In this document: positions 25,277-36,542 of the stretch, piece after piece
Position numbering within the stretch: the stretch's first letter is position 1
Layout of the letters: every line of letters begins with the position of its first letter
From: Diabrotica undecimpunctata
Taxonomy: Eukaryota > Arthropoda > Insecta > Coleoptera > Chrysomelidae
NCBI RefSeq assembly: GCF_040954645.1
Contig: NC_092809.1
Span: forward strand, 71,650,141-71,714,140
Direction: 5' to 3'
Length of the DNA stretch: 64,000 nt
Made by a program: the position numbers and the translations under genes
Notes under the pieces: generated by a model
Seen by the model: the letters and a program-made list of their open reading frames with translations, nothing else
The model's database searches: none
What the model was told of the DNA's origin: nothing

Positions 25277-25670
25277 TTATATATACAATCTTCTTTGTGG
25301 TAGTTTAAAAAGTGTATTAGCTAATACAATTTTTTTCGTCTGGCAGAATTGTATTAAATGGTCACCACCTTCATTTCTATTTCCTAGACCATATTCACCC
25401 ACATATCCATCTACTCTTCCCTGGCCAACTTTGGCATTGAAGTAGCCCATTACTATTATAGTGTTATGTTTCTTCATTAAATTTAAGACTTGTTTCAAAT
25501 CATGGTAAAATTGTTTAATTTCGTCTTAATATTTATCTGCCGTCAGAGCATAAACTTGAATAAAATTTACTATACATTTCTTAGACTGAAGTTGCAATGA
25601 TACGATTCTATCAGAATAAGGAGTAGATTTTATTACAGAGTAGTTGACCTTTTTTGCAACTAAGAGAGAA
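25277..25670 (-). pseudogene. LINE endonuclease fragment, antisense
   Basis: On the minus strand this reads GVSLLVAKKVNYSVIKSTPY and then VNFIQVYALTADKY, then TIIVMGYFNAKVGQGRVDGY, then EYGLGNRNEGGDHLIQFCQT. These are the central strands of a LINE apurinic-type endonuclease: the QxYAPT strand and the GDFNAKVG box, where GYFNAKVG has lost the catalytic Asp. A stop breaks it between the two blocks. It lies tail to tail with the preceding LINE fragment and ends abruptly at 25277. Confidence 0.8.
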
Positions 25671-25679
25671 ACACCATTT

Positions 25680-26160
25680 CGTGTGGAGTTGTCTATTTCC
25701 CATCGGACGTATCCCCAGGTGGTGGATAAGGGAACGTCCTAACCGGTCCCATGACTGGTGGGTAGGTGAACAAATAGCAACCGCGAATCAAGACAGACGA
25801 CGGTATGGCAACCCCAAAAGAAGAGTCTCTGGTTCCAAAGGCTGGATGGACTAGAGGTTGACAACCTCTTTCTGTAAATAAGTATATGTTACGGAACCTC
25901 AGAAACTATTAGCTGGTCGGAACTCACGACAACGACTTAGCAAAATAAACAGGGAATTGAGGATAGGAACATGAAATACCCAAACCTTGTACCAAACTGG
26001 ATCACTCACAACTTTACTAGATATAGTGAACACGTACAAAGTAGATGTTTTAGCGTTGCAAGAAATGAGGTGGACGGAAACTGGCACCCTTCAGCGATAA
26101 ATACAGGTTTAGTTTGGTTAGCTTTAATGGAAGCATAAGGGTAAGACGTTTTTAAGGTGA
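25680..26160 (+). pseudogene. 5' end of a LINE with endonuclease start
   Basis: GC-richer 5' leader (about 25690-25900) followed near 25958 by LRIGT-stop-NTQTLYQTGSL, then LLDIVNTYKVDVLALQEMRW near 26010-26070, the first two strands of a LINE endonuclease with the catalytic Glu in LQEMRW. The tryptophan codon of IGTWN has become TGA. The frame is lost after about 26100. It faces away from the antisense endonuclease piece at 25277-25670, so the two are parts of different or rearranged copies. Confidence 0.75.
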
Positions 26161-26189
26161 GAGACGAAATATAGACAGATCACCTCTAG

Positions 26190-26680
26190 TTCTTATTAAC
26201 GGCATTCTGACAGCTTGACGATATATTGGTGAAGTACTGCAACAAGTTTTACATACCTACTAACAATCTATTCGAAATACGATCTTTCAATACAATAACG
26301 TAAAACCTCATATTGCCCGTGAAACTATGGAGTTCATAGAAGAATCTGGTATAGAGACTTTGGAGTGGCTATCAAGATCAGCTGATTTGTCCCCCATCCA
26401 ACATGTGCGGAATATGGTAGGTCGAAAACTTAACCGATTGCCACGTCCTCCAGAAAACTTAGAAGATCTGTTGCATGCCATAAGAAGAATTGGTATAAGT
26501 ATTCCGCAAAATGATATAGACCACTTAATTTGATAAATGCCCCATATAGTAACTGAGTATATAGAAAATCAAGTAAGAGCCACTTATTAATAATTTTTTG
26601 ACGGAAATGAAGTTATAATGGTATCAAATAGTAAGAATATTTGTCCTTTTAGATGTTGCATTTTTTTGGCCATCAGTATA
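26190..26680 (+). pseudogene. Tc1-family transposase C-terminal fragment
   Basis: End of a Tc1-type DDE domain. NNVKPHIARETMEFIEESGI covers the second catalytic strand, where the usual QDNAxPH Asp is replaced. WLSRSADLSPIQHVRNMVGR covers the third, where WPARSPDLNPIEHxWD has lost its final Asp or Glu. The reading frame ends at 26533. The 3' flank near 26670-26685 reads GGCCATCAGTATA, resembling a Tc1 terminal repeat. The N-terminal half and left end are missing. Confidence 0.82.
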
Positions 26681-26689
26681 CATTTACGA

Positions 26690-27370
26690 AGCTGTTATCT
26701 TATGTGTTACCACTTATGACAAACTATTTTAATCCTGCCTTAATTGCGGTGCTTAGCTTGACTATTTTTACATAGAACTTTTATTTTTAGTTCATGTCTT
26801 TCCAATTATGCTTTGCATTCTACGCCACCTCAGAAACACAAAATTTGTTAATAATTTACCCGTCAGTTCTGTGAAACGTATAGGCAACCACTATTTAGCA
26901 GATAAACAATTGTTGATGTACATAATCTACTTGTGTTGCAGTCTACTTTGCACCTGTCGATTATTATCAATTATTAATGAGGTTATTTTGGATTTTTCTT
27001 TAGCTAGAGCAAAGTGTGTCTAAAAATGCTTTTAAAATGTCAAAGATAACATGCATTTATGATCTAGATACGATGAAAAGCCACTTATAGTGTATGCAAT
27101 AGTAAACTCTTGTCAACTGGAAATGTCCAACTAAAATAAAATCAACTAGAGAATATCAAATATTAATAATTTATTAGCAAAGAAGGTCGTTTTGCCTATT
27201 ATTGTCAATTAAAGTCTAACGTTTATTTCGAGTTAGACGTCTCTCATTGATCTCGATCTTGAAAAATAAAATACAAAATCCTACATTGATAGCAACCAGT
27301 AAATACACATTTTAATTTAAACTGTATTAAGGTTTTACCCTTTACTATTAACCCCAAAATAGTATTCATA
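26690..27370. other. No recognisable gene
   Basis: AT-rich DNA between two transposons, with no feature recognised. A short frame at 26808-27023 has no homology that I know. Confidence 0.5.
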
Positions 27371-27372
27371 TA

Positions 27373-28650
27373 AAGGGTGGTTCATTTAGAGGTACTTTTT
27401 TCAACAAGAAAAAAACAATGAAAAAAATAAATTTTATTTGAAAATATTTATTATCATACAAAAGAACCATTCTTTACAATTACTTCTTAAAGGTAACTTC
27501 TTTTAAATGTTGGCTATGACTCAGATTAAGTTGGTTCATTCTGAAGTTCCAATTCTCGATGAGTCGTTCTAGCATTTCGAATTGGTATTTCACCAATGAC
27601 TCGACTAATATTGCCTCCAATGCCTTAATCGTATCTGGTTTATTCATGTAGACTTTGGACTTTAGGTTGCCCCAAAAGAAAGAGTCTGGAGGTAAGATGT
27701 CACAGGATCTAGGCAGCCAATTCACTGGTCCAAAGCGTGAAATAATTTGTTCACCGAATCGTTCTCGCAGTCAGTAAAGCCATGCTTTCACTGGCTCTAT
27801 GTTTTACTGGCCTTGTTGGCACCAAATGTCGCCAAGATCACGAGCTTAAATTTCAGGTACCAAATAGTCCGTTATCATGGCACGATAACGATCTCCATTC
27901 ACAGTAACATTCTGGCCGGCCTCTGTTTTAAAGAAATATGGAGCAACGATTCCACCAGCCCATAAACCACATCAAACAGTTGTTTTTTCAGGGTGTAATG
28001 GCAACTCTTGAACCTCTTTGGGTTGTTCATCACCCCAAATACGGACATTTTGTTTATTAACGTACCCATTAAGCCAAAAATGGGCCTCATCTGAAAACAA
28101 AATTTTTCTCGAAAACAGTGGATCTTCTGAAAGCTTATCAAAAGCCCATCGACTGAAACGGTGGCGACTCAGAAGGTCGGTCGGCGTCAGCTCTTGCACT
28201 AATTGAATTTTGTATGCTTTTAAACCAAGATCCTTACGTAAAATACGCCAAGTTGTTGCATATGACAAGCCAAACTGTTGAAAAGGCGACGAATCGATTC
28301 TTCATTATTTTCGAGTACACTATCTGTTACCGCCGCTATATTTTCTTTAGGACGTGCTAAATGTGGTCTATTTCGTCACGTGTTATCCAATAATGAAAAC
28401 TGGGTTTCAAACTTACTAATCGTAAAGCGAATTGTACGTTCAGTAGGCCGATTATGTGGACCAAAAATTGGTCTAAGCGCACGAAACACTTTCCTCACAG
28501 AACTCCCATTTTCAAAATACAACTTAATAATTTCTAGACGCTGTGCTGGGCTAAGTCTTTCCATGATGAAATATCAAACATAACTGACAGTATTTACGCA
28601 CGATCTCCAATCAAATTCCCACCAAAAGTACCTCTAAATGAATCACCCTT
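27373..28650 (-). mobile_element. Mariner-type transposon, complete ends
   Basis: A 1.28-kb element flanked by TA (27371-27372 and 28651-28652). The inverted repeats of about 30 bp read AAGGGTGGTTCATTTAGAGG on the left and AAGGGTGATTCATTTAGAGG inward from the right. It carries a transposase pseudogene on the minus strand. Confidence 0.92.
27480..28564 (-). pseudogene. Mariner-type transposase
   Basis: The N-terminus at 28564 reads MERLSPAQRLEIIKLYFENG with helix-turn-helix VRKVFRALRPIFGPHNRPTE. A frameshift leads to YATTWRILRKDLGLKAYKIQ (28260s) and RHRFSRWAFDKL. Next come KILFSDEAHFWLNGYVNKQN (first catalytic Asp, intact) and IWGDEQPK. Then HPEKTTV is followed by TGA where Trp is expected, and the frame runs on as CGLWAGGIVAPYFF. 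The second catalytic box is decayed (WCQQGQ where QQDGA is expected). C-terminus 27725-27480 reads SFFWGNLKSKVYMNKPDTI. The protein is dead from one frameshift, several nonsense codons and loss of a catalytic Asp. Confidence 0.9.
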
Positions 28651-28652
28651 TA

Positions 28653-29786
28653 TAATATAAATATCGCATATTTATTATAAATATTATTTATTATTTATGT
28701 TAAGTATTTATTATAATATTATATTAATATAATATTAATTAATTATTTATTAAAAAGGGAAATTCCCAGTGGTAAGCTGTATACCATAGTTTGAAAAAAC
28801 TTACTATGAAGTAAAAACTTTTTTAAATAAAATGGTATAAAATTTTAAAAATTATCCAAAATGAGTTCATAAATTTTCAGAACGTTTTGAATCCGATCGG
28901 ACCATTATCAATAAAAAGCCTAGAAATAAGTATTACCACGTAAAAAATAAGAACAAATTGGTACAATTTTGACTGTTCAATTAAACATGGAAATACATAA
29001 ATATAGTAGTAGGGAGTACAAATTACTTATAAGTGACAAAACCTTCAAGATAAGAGATAGGTAGTTTTAACGAATTATCAGATTGATAATTAATTTTTTT
29101 CATTAATTATTAAGTTAAATTAAGGATGGGTGAATAATACAATTCTGCTATTGCAAAAAAGGGAATTGTCTTGTGAAGAATTCAAAAATAAGATATTTGC
29201 ATTTAATCAATGACGTCATTACACCGACTAAATTACTGGGTAAAGATTTTAGAATAAATTTCAATAATAATAAATAAACTTCGATAAAATACTGTTAAAA
29301 GTATGGGAGTTGTGTAAAAATCATCGAAAAAAAAAGAGGGATTCTAATAGAATTTAATAAGTGTTGATGGTTGCGTGAATTATAATTATGTAAATATTAA
29401 TAAAATGTCCTAAAGTTAATGTACATATCTGTGTAAGTACAAGTTTATATGTATGGACAACGTGTGAAGTTTTAAAAAGAGAAGAAGCCAGCTGAATATT
29501 GTTGGACTATATGTAATATTATTTAAATTATTGTCTTAAAATGAAATACAAAAATTAGCTTGTTATGATTAAATGAGTATGAGAAAAGAAGCGGCAGAAT
29601 CAGTATAGAATTGATTAAAATAGGGGCAGAAGCTATTCTGTTTTAATGCAAAAGTGTTAAAGTAATGTGATGTAAATCAAATAAGGATGTACCTAAGAAT
29701 GTACCATCCGTTATTTACATTAGTACTGAGATATTTATAGCTCTCGACTTTTCTTCATTTGTTGGTTGTTTACCAATAGATAAGTA
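28653..29786. other. No recognisable gene
   Basis: Strongly AT-rich spacer between two mariner elements. No coding or structured feature was recognised. Confidence 0.5.
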
Positions 29787-30497
29787 TACAGTGTGTTCAT
29801 AAAGTGTGGAAACGTTCTATTATCTCATGACTTAATTATTTTTAGAGTTAAAGGTCTGACAGGTAGATTTTTATTTTTGTTTTTTAACCCTTTTGGAAAA
29901 AAAATACCGTTTACCCCCACTATCTTAGCAGATGTGACATCATCGATAATTTTTTTAAATAGAAAATATCTAAAAAATTAAAAGCCCATATTTTTCTGAC
30001 TACAACCGTACCAAACTCATCACATTCAAACTTCAATTCACAGAGTGTAAACGAAACTGGTGCTCGTATTTCTTAAAATTCAATTTAAAATTTATTTTAC
30101 AAAGACAATATTATTAAAGAAGTCATTTTATATTAAAGACAAACAAATAAAATAATTAAAACATATGCTCGAATTGAGTGGCGTATTGTTGTACGATACA
30201 GAAGGTAGATTGTTTATTTATTAAAGATAACCAAGTCTATTCAAATGATAATGGTTTTGTAACGGGCTGTGGATTAACAATACAATAAAATAAAGTGGTA
30301 ACAACTGTAGTTAGTACTCAGCCAAAAATGAAGTAGGCTGTGAAGACATGTCAAATTCCTTAGCAACCCGACAGTAAGTTCCTAGTTACCTTTGGATATG
30401 TCAATACTAAATTGATTTGTTGTGTCACATCGATTAAGAAGTCTGCACTAGTAACTTTTTGAGAAATATTACCCTAATAGAAATTATTTGAAATTAC

Positions 30498-31834
30498 GAT
30501 GATGCTGTCAGAAAAACAGCGAATAGAAATTTTGATGATCTTAGGTTACGGCGATCGTAAAAGAAGTATAACGGAAGCATGCGATATCTAATGAAAAATA
30601 TTCTGATCAAATACCAATAATTAAAGCGACGGTAAGTAAAATATTGAATAAATTTAATGATATTGGCAATGTTATAGATAAGCTCAAGAGTGGCAGACCC
30701 ACTGTTTCCGACGAGAATCAATTAAATATATTACTTGAAATTGAAGAATATTTTGAATATTTAATACTACTTTATCAAATAACAATAAGATCTATCGTGG
30801 TGCTGTTTATAAAATTCTAAAAAAGGGCAACTTACATCCATATAAAATTAAACTTATACATGAACTCAATGAAGACGACTTTGATAGACGCATGGAGTTT
30901 TGGGAAAATATGCAAAAATTGTGTAACCAAGATAATGGATTTGAATGTAATATCTAGATTTTTGACGAGGCCACTTTTTGTTTACATGGTACCGTTAATA
31001 GGTAAAATTGTTATCTTCTTCTTCTACGGCACTACAGCCCAAAATGAGCCTTGGCCTCCTTTATTTTTTGCCTCCACCCTTGTCTGTCTGTGGCTGCTCT
31101 TCTCCATACACGGACTCCTAAAAGTGCTTGTGCGTCGCTGCTTACTGTGTCTTCCCAGCGCTTTCTTGGCTTTCCAACTGGTCTCTTTCCCTGCATTCTG
31201 GCGTTCAGTGCTCGTTTTGGTAGCCTATCCTCTCCCATTCGTATCACATGTCCGGCCCATTGCAATCTTTGTATTCTAATGAAGTCTGACAGGGGTGTTT
31301 CCTTATACAGTTGATAGAGCTCGTTGTTATATCGAATTCAAAATTGTTATCGGGTAACAGAAAATCCCAATTGGACAATGGAAGTTTATGCCCAATATCT
31401 TCAAAAAGTAGATGTATGGGTTAGGATTGTTAGGAAAAACACTATATGACCCTATTTTTTGACTGTACTGTGAAGGGTGAAAGGTATTTAGAGATGTTGC
31501 AAACCTACGTAGTTCCATTTTTAACTGCAACGTTTTCAGATATCCATAATCCTGGTCAAATAGATCCGACCACTTGGTTTTACCATATTTATATAAGTTC
31601 ACATTATGCTGTAGTGGTAAGAAATTTTGCAATAATGCAACTTTTCCCAATCGTTGGATTGGACGACGCGGCCACATTGAATGGCCTGCTAGGTCGCCAG
31701 ATTTAAATCCCATAGACTTTTTTATTTGGGGATATTTGGAAAGTAAGGTATATGTAAACCGACCTAACAATTTGGTAGACCTCAAACAGAGAAACAGTAC
31801 TAAAATGCAACAAATTATACCAGTAACGTTATAA
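30498..31834 (+). pseudogene. Mariner-type transposase split by LINE insertion
   Basis: The N-terminus from 30498 reads MMLSEKQRIEILMILGYGDR, then the helix-turn-helix with IKATVSKILNKFNDIGNVID and SGRPTVSDEN. It continues HPYKIKLIHELNEDDFDRRM and, near 30955, IFDEATFCLHGTVNR (first catalytic Asp region, FSDEATF in relatives). The LINE insert interrupts right after this. The second half resumes at 31352 with NPNWTMEVYAQY, GERYLEMLQTYVVPFL and TFSDIHNPGQIDPTTWF. In another frame come ARSPDLNPIDFFIWGYLESK (31699-31750) and VYVNRPNNLVDL. Stops at about 30580, 30590 and 30955, plus frameshifts, show decay in addition to the insertion. Confidence 0.88.
31016..31339 (-). mobile_element. 5'-truncated LINE inserted in mariner, 12-bp TSD
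   Basis: A 324-bp insert flanked by exact copies of AAAATTGTTATC (31004-31015 and 31340-31351). On the minus strand it encodes the extreme C-terminus of a LINE polyprotein, MQWAGHVIRMGEDRLPKRAL, then GKRPVGKPRKRWEDTVSSDA, then VWRRAATDRQGW, ending near 31032. Its 3' end is a GAA-type tail (TTCTTCTTC on plus). This is a textbook target-primed LINE insertion and post-dates the mariner. Confidence 0.93.
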
Positions 31835-32272
31835 CATTGGACGTCTTGGATACTATCAATTAGACCGAAGAGCTCAATTCGAGCATTTTTCTAAATTATG
31901 TTATTTGTTTGTCTTTAATATGAAATGACTTCTTTAATAATTTTCTTTGTAAAATAGATTTTGAATTAAATACTAAGAAATACGAGCACTGGTTTCCTTT
32001 ACACTCTGTATACTAAAGTTGAATGTGATGAGCTTGGCACGGTTGTACACAGAAAAATATGTGCTTTTAATTTTTTAGATAAAAATATGCCCTTTCTATT
32101 TAAAAAAAAATATCGATGACGTCACAACTACTAAGGTAGTGGGGGTAAAAGTTATTTTTTTTTCAAAAAGGTTAAAATACAAAAATAAAAATTAACCTGT
32201 CAGAACTTAAACTCTGAAAATAATTAAATCATGATATGATAGATTGTTTTCACACTTTATGAATGCACTGTA

Positions 32273-33299
32273 TATTATTGGGTGTCTATTGACGATCATG
32301 TATTTAGTCTTTTTATATTCCGCTCTAGTCCGTATAGTTGATTTACACTTACTTTGTTTACGGCTTACATCTTCTACAGCAACTTGAAAAATTAGTTTAG
32401 ATTATTTATTTAAGCGAAAAGTAGAGAATATGCGTACTTGTCATACTTCAAGTTAAATTGATATTTTTGTACTAAGATACAGGCATGTTTGCCTTTACAT
32501 CTCGACCTGATGCCTTTGTTTCATGCACCAGTCATAGATCGCTGGTTTTTCCGTCGAAGAACGTCGAGGAACGAGTTTTGTCCTTGGGTTCACCTTTCTG
32601 TAATGTTTTAAAGGACTACCCAGAAAACCTAAAACAAATGAAAGTTTCGCAAAGAACTTTTTAATAAGTCTACTTACAGCAATTACAACGCCGTATTTTG
32701 GACGCCGATAACTTGCTAGAGCTGATTTACGAAATTTTGTCGTCTTGATCGTCGACGTGGCTAATACACACTATGTGAAAACAAAAACTGAAGAGAATTT
32801 GTCAGTGATGCTTGATTTGAACTGAACTCAATTTGACTTCCCCTCGACCTTCCTCGCATAGGATGTCACCAATTCCATTTCGCGACCTTCAACTGTCCTT
32901 TTAGTGGACAAAATTAGTTGAGTCATTAAGAGAGGTTATTTTTCTACTTAAAGGTTTTTTTTTGTCTATTCGATTCAGGTGTAGATTTTCTCTTCTTTAG
33001 TATTATTGGCTTTTTTATTTGCTCGTTATATATCCGGTTTTCTGAGATATGTGGAGAGTTGCAGCTTTCACTTTTTTATGTAGATTGATCGTATTGTGTT
33101 TTTCATCTAATCTTTATATTTCTTACGAGTTTACACCTAGGGGTTTGGCTTCTTTGATATCTTTATTTGATTTGTTGGTCGAGTTTGTTGCAGTTTTTAT
33201 TACCGCTAACGTTGCGTTAACCTTCCACCATAACTAGAATTCCTTCTTCCATCCATACTTTCCGCTGTGTTGGTTTTGGTCGAAGATATTGATTTTATA
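32273..33299. other. No recognisable gene
   Basis: Somewhat less AT-rich than its neighbours but with no coding homology. A 62-codon frame at 33049-33237 is unsupported. Confidence 0.45.
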
Positions 33300-33523
33300 A
33301 AATCTCAATAACTTTATTTTTTTCTTCTATAGTCATGTTTAGTTAAAGACTCTTGTATACGATTTTGTATTTTAATTTTTCATCCGTTTACCTCAAATTC
33401 ATTTTGTATTTTACACTTTGTCAAACTTTCTGTTGTTCTGGCACATGTTGGGATCCGAACTTTTAACGTACTAAATTACTTATAGTTGAGGTAATCGCAC
33501 TGGCTCGCTTGGCCATAGGACCG
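33300..33523 (-). repeat. tRNA-derived SINE candidate
   Basis: Read on the minus strand from 33523, an RNA polymerase III A box (TGGCCAAGCGAG, 33515-33504, 11 of 12 consensus positions) is followed 54 bases later by a B box (AGTTCGGATCC, 33461-33451, 9 of 11 positions). Spacing and order fit a tRNA-like head. An unrelated AT-rich tail follows to about 33300. It does not fold as a clean tRNA, so a SINE or tRNA pseudogene is more likely than a gene. A second copy would be needed for proof. Confidence 0.5.
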
Positions 33524-33889
33524 CCCCATTCTCAATTTAGCATAAAAAATTATCGGTAATAATGTCGCAGATTGCGGTTATACTTAATACGTGGTTGAGT
33601 GGACCGATATGAAGGAATGTTTACATACGCATCGTATTTAATAAATCGTCTGCTGCAATTTTAGACAAAATGTCACAATAACATATTCCTTTACAAAACA
33701 CCAGTTTCGAAAGCCTACATACTTGATAAGACTCAAAAAATTACCAAATAAAAGTTAATAATTAGTTAATAGATCTTTCTTATAACAGATTCTTTATACA
33801 TGGAAATCGCCAGCTGACAAAGACAACAAAATGGTCAGAAATCAAATTGACTAATTGACTACATCGTAATAAAACACAGATATCGAAAC

Positions 33890-35880
33890 TCAATTCAGGC
33901 AGTAAAGGCATATCCAGGAGCAGACGTATCCTCTGATCACAGTCTTCTTATTGCTAGGTTTCAACTTCAACTAAAAAAGACGCAAAAAAGCCACAACAAA
34001 AATAAACTTAACATACAGAAACTTAAGTCAGAAAAAACAAAAGAAAATCTGAAACACGAAATCAACACAAATCTAGATAGAAACCTAAGAAATAATTGCA
34101 ACGTAGAGCAGCAGTGGCAATTCTTCAAAACCTCTATATTGGAGCCAAGTAACAAAGTACTTACACAAACCAAATGTAAGAAAAAAGAGTGGATGACCGA
34201 GGAAATTCTAGAGTTGATGAATAAAAGGAGAAAAAACAAAACCATGAATACGATCCGCTATAAACAGCTTCAAAAAAAATAAAAAGAAAAGTTGCAAAAC
34301 AGATATGACAACTTTAATCTACATAAAAAAGTCAAAGAACTAGCCGGAGTACGAAACAGAAAAAACCTTGAATATATTGCTCGACAAAAATGGAAATATT
34401 ATATTGGAGACAGGACAAAAACTACGACGATGGAAAGAGTACATCGAGGAATAATTTCATTACCAGAGAGAAGCTAGTACATCTGTAGATAGCCAAACGG
34501 GAGATAAACGCCCAGAGATAACCAAATTAGAATTTAGTCAGGCATTAAAATCAATGAAAACCAATAAATCGGCTGGTCCAGATGAATTACCAAGCGAGCT
34601 ATTAAAGTTGGTCAACGAGAAAAACCTGGACATAATAGTAGAACTGCTTAACGCTATCTGTACTACGGGAATAGTTCCTAGAGAAATGTTGACATCAGCA
34701 TTTGTGTGTTTGCCAAAAAAAGTGAATGCCAAAGAGTGCAGTGACTATCGAACCGTAAGCTTAATGTCACATACCTTGAAAATTCTGTTGAAAATTATCC
34801 ACGCCAGAATTCACTCTAAACTGGAGCTGGATATTAGTTACACACAATATGGGTTCCGCAATGGTATGGGTACCAGAGAGGCACTATTCTCCTTCAACGT
34901 GCTGACACAGAGATGTTTGGATGTTAACCGTCCTCTTTACGTCTCTTTTATAGACTACAATAAAGCGTTTGATAAAGTAAAACATGACCGACTCATGGAA
35001 ATTCTAAAAAATAAAAACCTAGATGAAAGAGATTTAAGGCTAATAACAAACCTTTGTTATCTGCTATTGCTAATTACAATCGGTGAGCAATAGCACGAAT
35101 TGACAAAGAGACATCTGAAGAAATGGAAATAAGGAGAGGAGTCAGGCAAGGCTACATACTATTACCTCTATTATTTAACGCTTACTCTGAAGAGGTAATT
35201 CGAGAAACTCTGGAAGATGAAACATTCGGCATAAGAGTAAATGGAGTCTTAGTTAAAAACGTTGGATATGCAGATGTTACAGTAATAATAGCCGATAGTT
35301 TACAAGATTTGGAAAGACTCATAAGTAAAATAGTAATGTGTAGTAGGAAGTACGGACTCTTGCTCAATATCAAAAAGGCGAAGTTTATAAAAATTTGTAA
35401 AAATAACCATAATACTAACGAAATATTAATAGTAGGGGCTCAGCAGATCGAAAGCGTAAAAAAGTACACTTACCGAGGAACACTTATAACAGAAAATAAT
35501 GACTACACTGCAGAAATCAAAGTCAGAATCGAAAAAGCACGTTCTAATTTTATGAAAATGAACGTAATAGTTACGAACAATGAAGTACTTAGAAGAATAG
35601 GTAAAGAGAAGGAAGTTGAACTTACAATTAAAGAAAGAAAGCTACAGTATCTCAGACATGTGATGCGGGGCGAGAAGTATGGCATCCTGCGACTCATAAT
35701 GCAAGGAAAGATAGATGGCAGAAGAAGCATCGGAAGAAGACGAATTTCATGGCTTAAGAACCTGAGAGAATGGTTTAGATGCAGCTCAAAACACTTATTT
35801 AGAGCTACTGCCTCAAAAATTAAAATAGCTATGATGATTGTCAACCTCCGTAGCGGAGATGGCACCTGAAGAAGAAGATA
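33890..35880 (+). pseudogene. LINE (endonuclease end, RT, C-terminus), degraded
   Basis: A long LINE remnant. It opens with the end of the endonuclease (AYPGADVSSDHSLLIARFQL, the SDH box, near 33911-33970). A linker follows to 34490 and then RT from 34554: NKSAGPDELPSELLKLV, SAFVCLPKKVNAKECSDYRT, YGFRNGMGTREALFSFNVL and palm A box YVSFIDYNKAFDKVKH. A frameshift near 35070-35090 leads to the second RT half at 35123 with RRGVRQGYILLPLLFNAYSE and the C box GYADVTVIIAD, in which the second catalytic Asp of YADD is Val. The C-terminus ends GRRRISWLKNLREWF and then GDGT-stop at 35869, with a GAAGAAGATAA tail. The family matches the LINE at 36545. There is no RNase H, so an RTE- or CR1-like group is inferred. 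Confidence 0.88.
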
Positions 35881-36366
35881 ACAGATTCCTGAAAATTTTA
35901 AACCACTCGCTATAAATATACAGTACTATATTTAGTTTCATGTTAAAGATTAAAATATTTTAGTTAATAGTAATTGAATCTTTTTTGTGCTTTGAAATAT
36001 GCTTTGGCAGCAAACTTTATTAAATGTAGTTGTAGCTACTTTAAACCGTCGACGAAAGTAATATTTGCGGTAAGTAGTCGACGAAAATAAATTCTTTCAA
36101 AAGTTTTCAAAAGGAATGTAATAACTACCTTAGAAGTAACACAGAAATTGGGTTTTATTTGCTTGTTTGCTTAGAAAGTTTTCCATACTGTTACATATAA
36201 AATCCTTTTCACATTTATTTTTGCTCTACGCTCCAATGAATTTTCAAGAAAACTAAACGAATACTACAGACAAGTGCTTTAAATATGAGGTAGATCATGT
36301 TTGTACTTGAGAGATGAAATATGTAGAAAGTCGACTGCTAAAACTTTTTTGATTAATTTTATTAAG

Positions 36367-36370
<4 letters not shown>
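35881..36370. other. No recognisable gene
   Basis: AT-rich spacer between a LINE and an (AT)n tract. Nothing was recognised. Confidence 0.5.

Positions 36371-36459
<89 letters not shown>
36371..36459. repeat. (AT)n microsatellite
   Basis: About 90 bp of AT dinucleotide with one AC interruption near 36406. Confidence 0.98.
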
Positions 36460-36462
<3 letters not shown>

Positions 36463-36542
36463 TATATAACGACGCTAAGAATACAATTCTTTGGTAGGCA
36501 ACTTTCGGGAAAGCGTCAAATTAAGGATCGGCTAGAGATGGT

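Larger units (their letters stand above)
29789..32270 (+). mobile_element. Mariner-type transposon with 370-bp inverted repeats
   Basis: Flanked by TA (29787-29788 and 32271-32272). The left repeat 29789-30160 begins CAGTGTGTTCATAAAGTGTG. The right repeat 31892-32270 read inward begins CAGTGCATTCATAAAGTGTG and stays alignable for about 370 bp with substitutions and small indels. The coding region is plus strand and is split by a LINE fragment (31016-31339). Without that insert and one copy of the 12-bp duplication the element would be about 2.15 kb. Confidence 0.9.

Noticed and set aside
31051..31314. Plus-strand frames within the LINE insert in the mariner
   Set aside because: They are shadows of the minus-strand LINE C-terminus, whose motifs are clear.
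33690..33740. Another hammerhead-like box on the minus strand (CTTATCA with CGAAACTGG)
   Set aside because: The core is decayed, the following bases are not a palindrome and no helix I is found.
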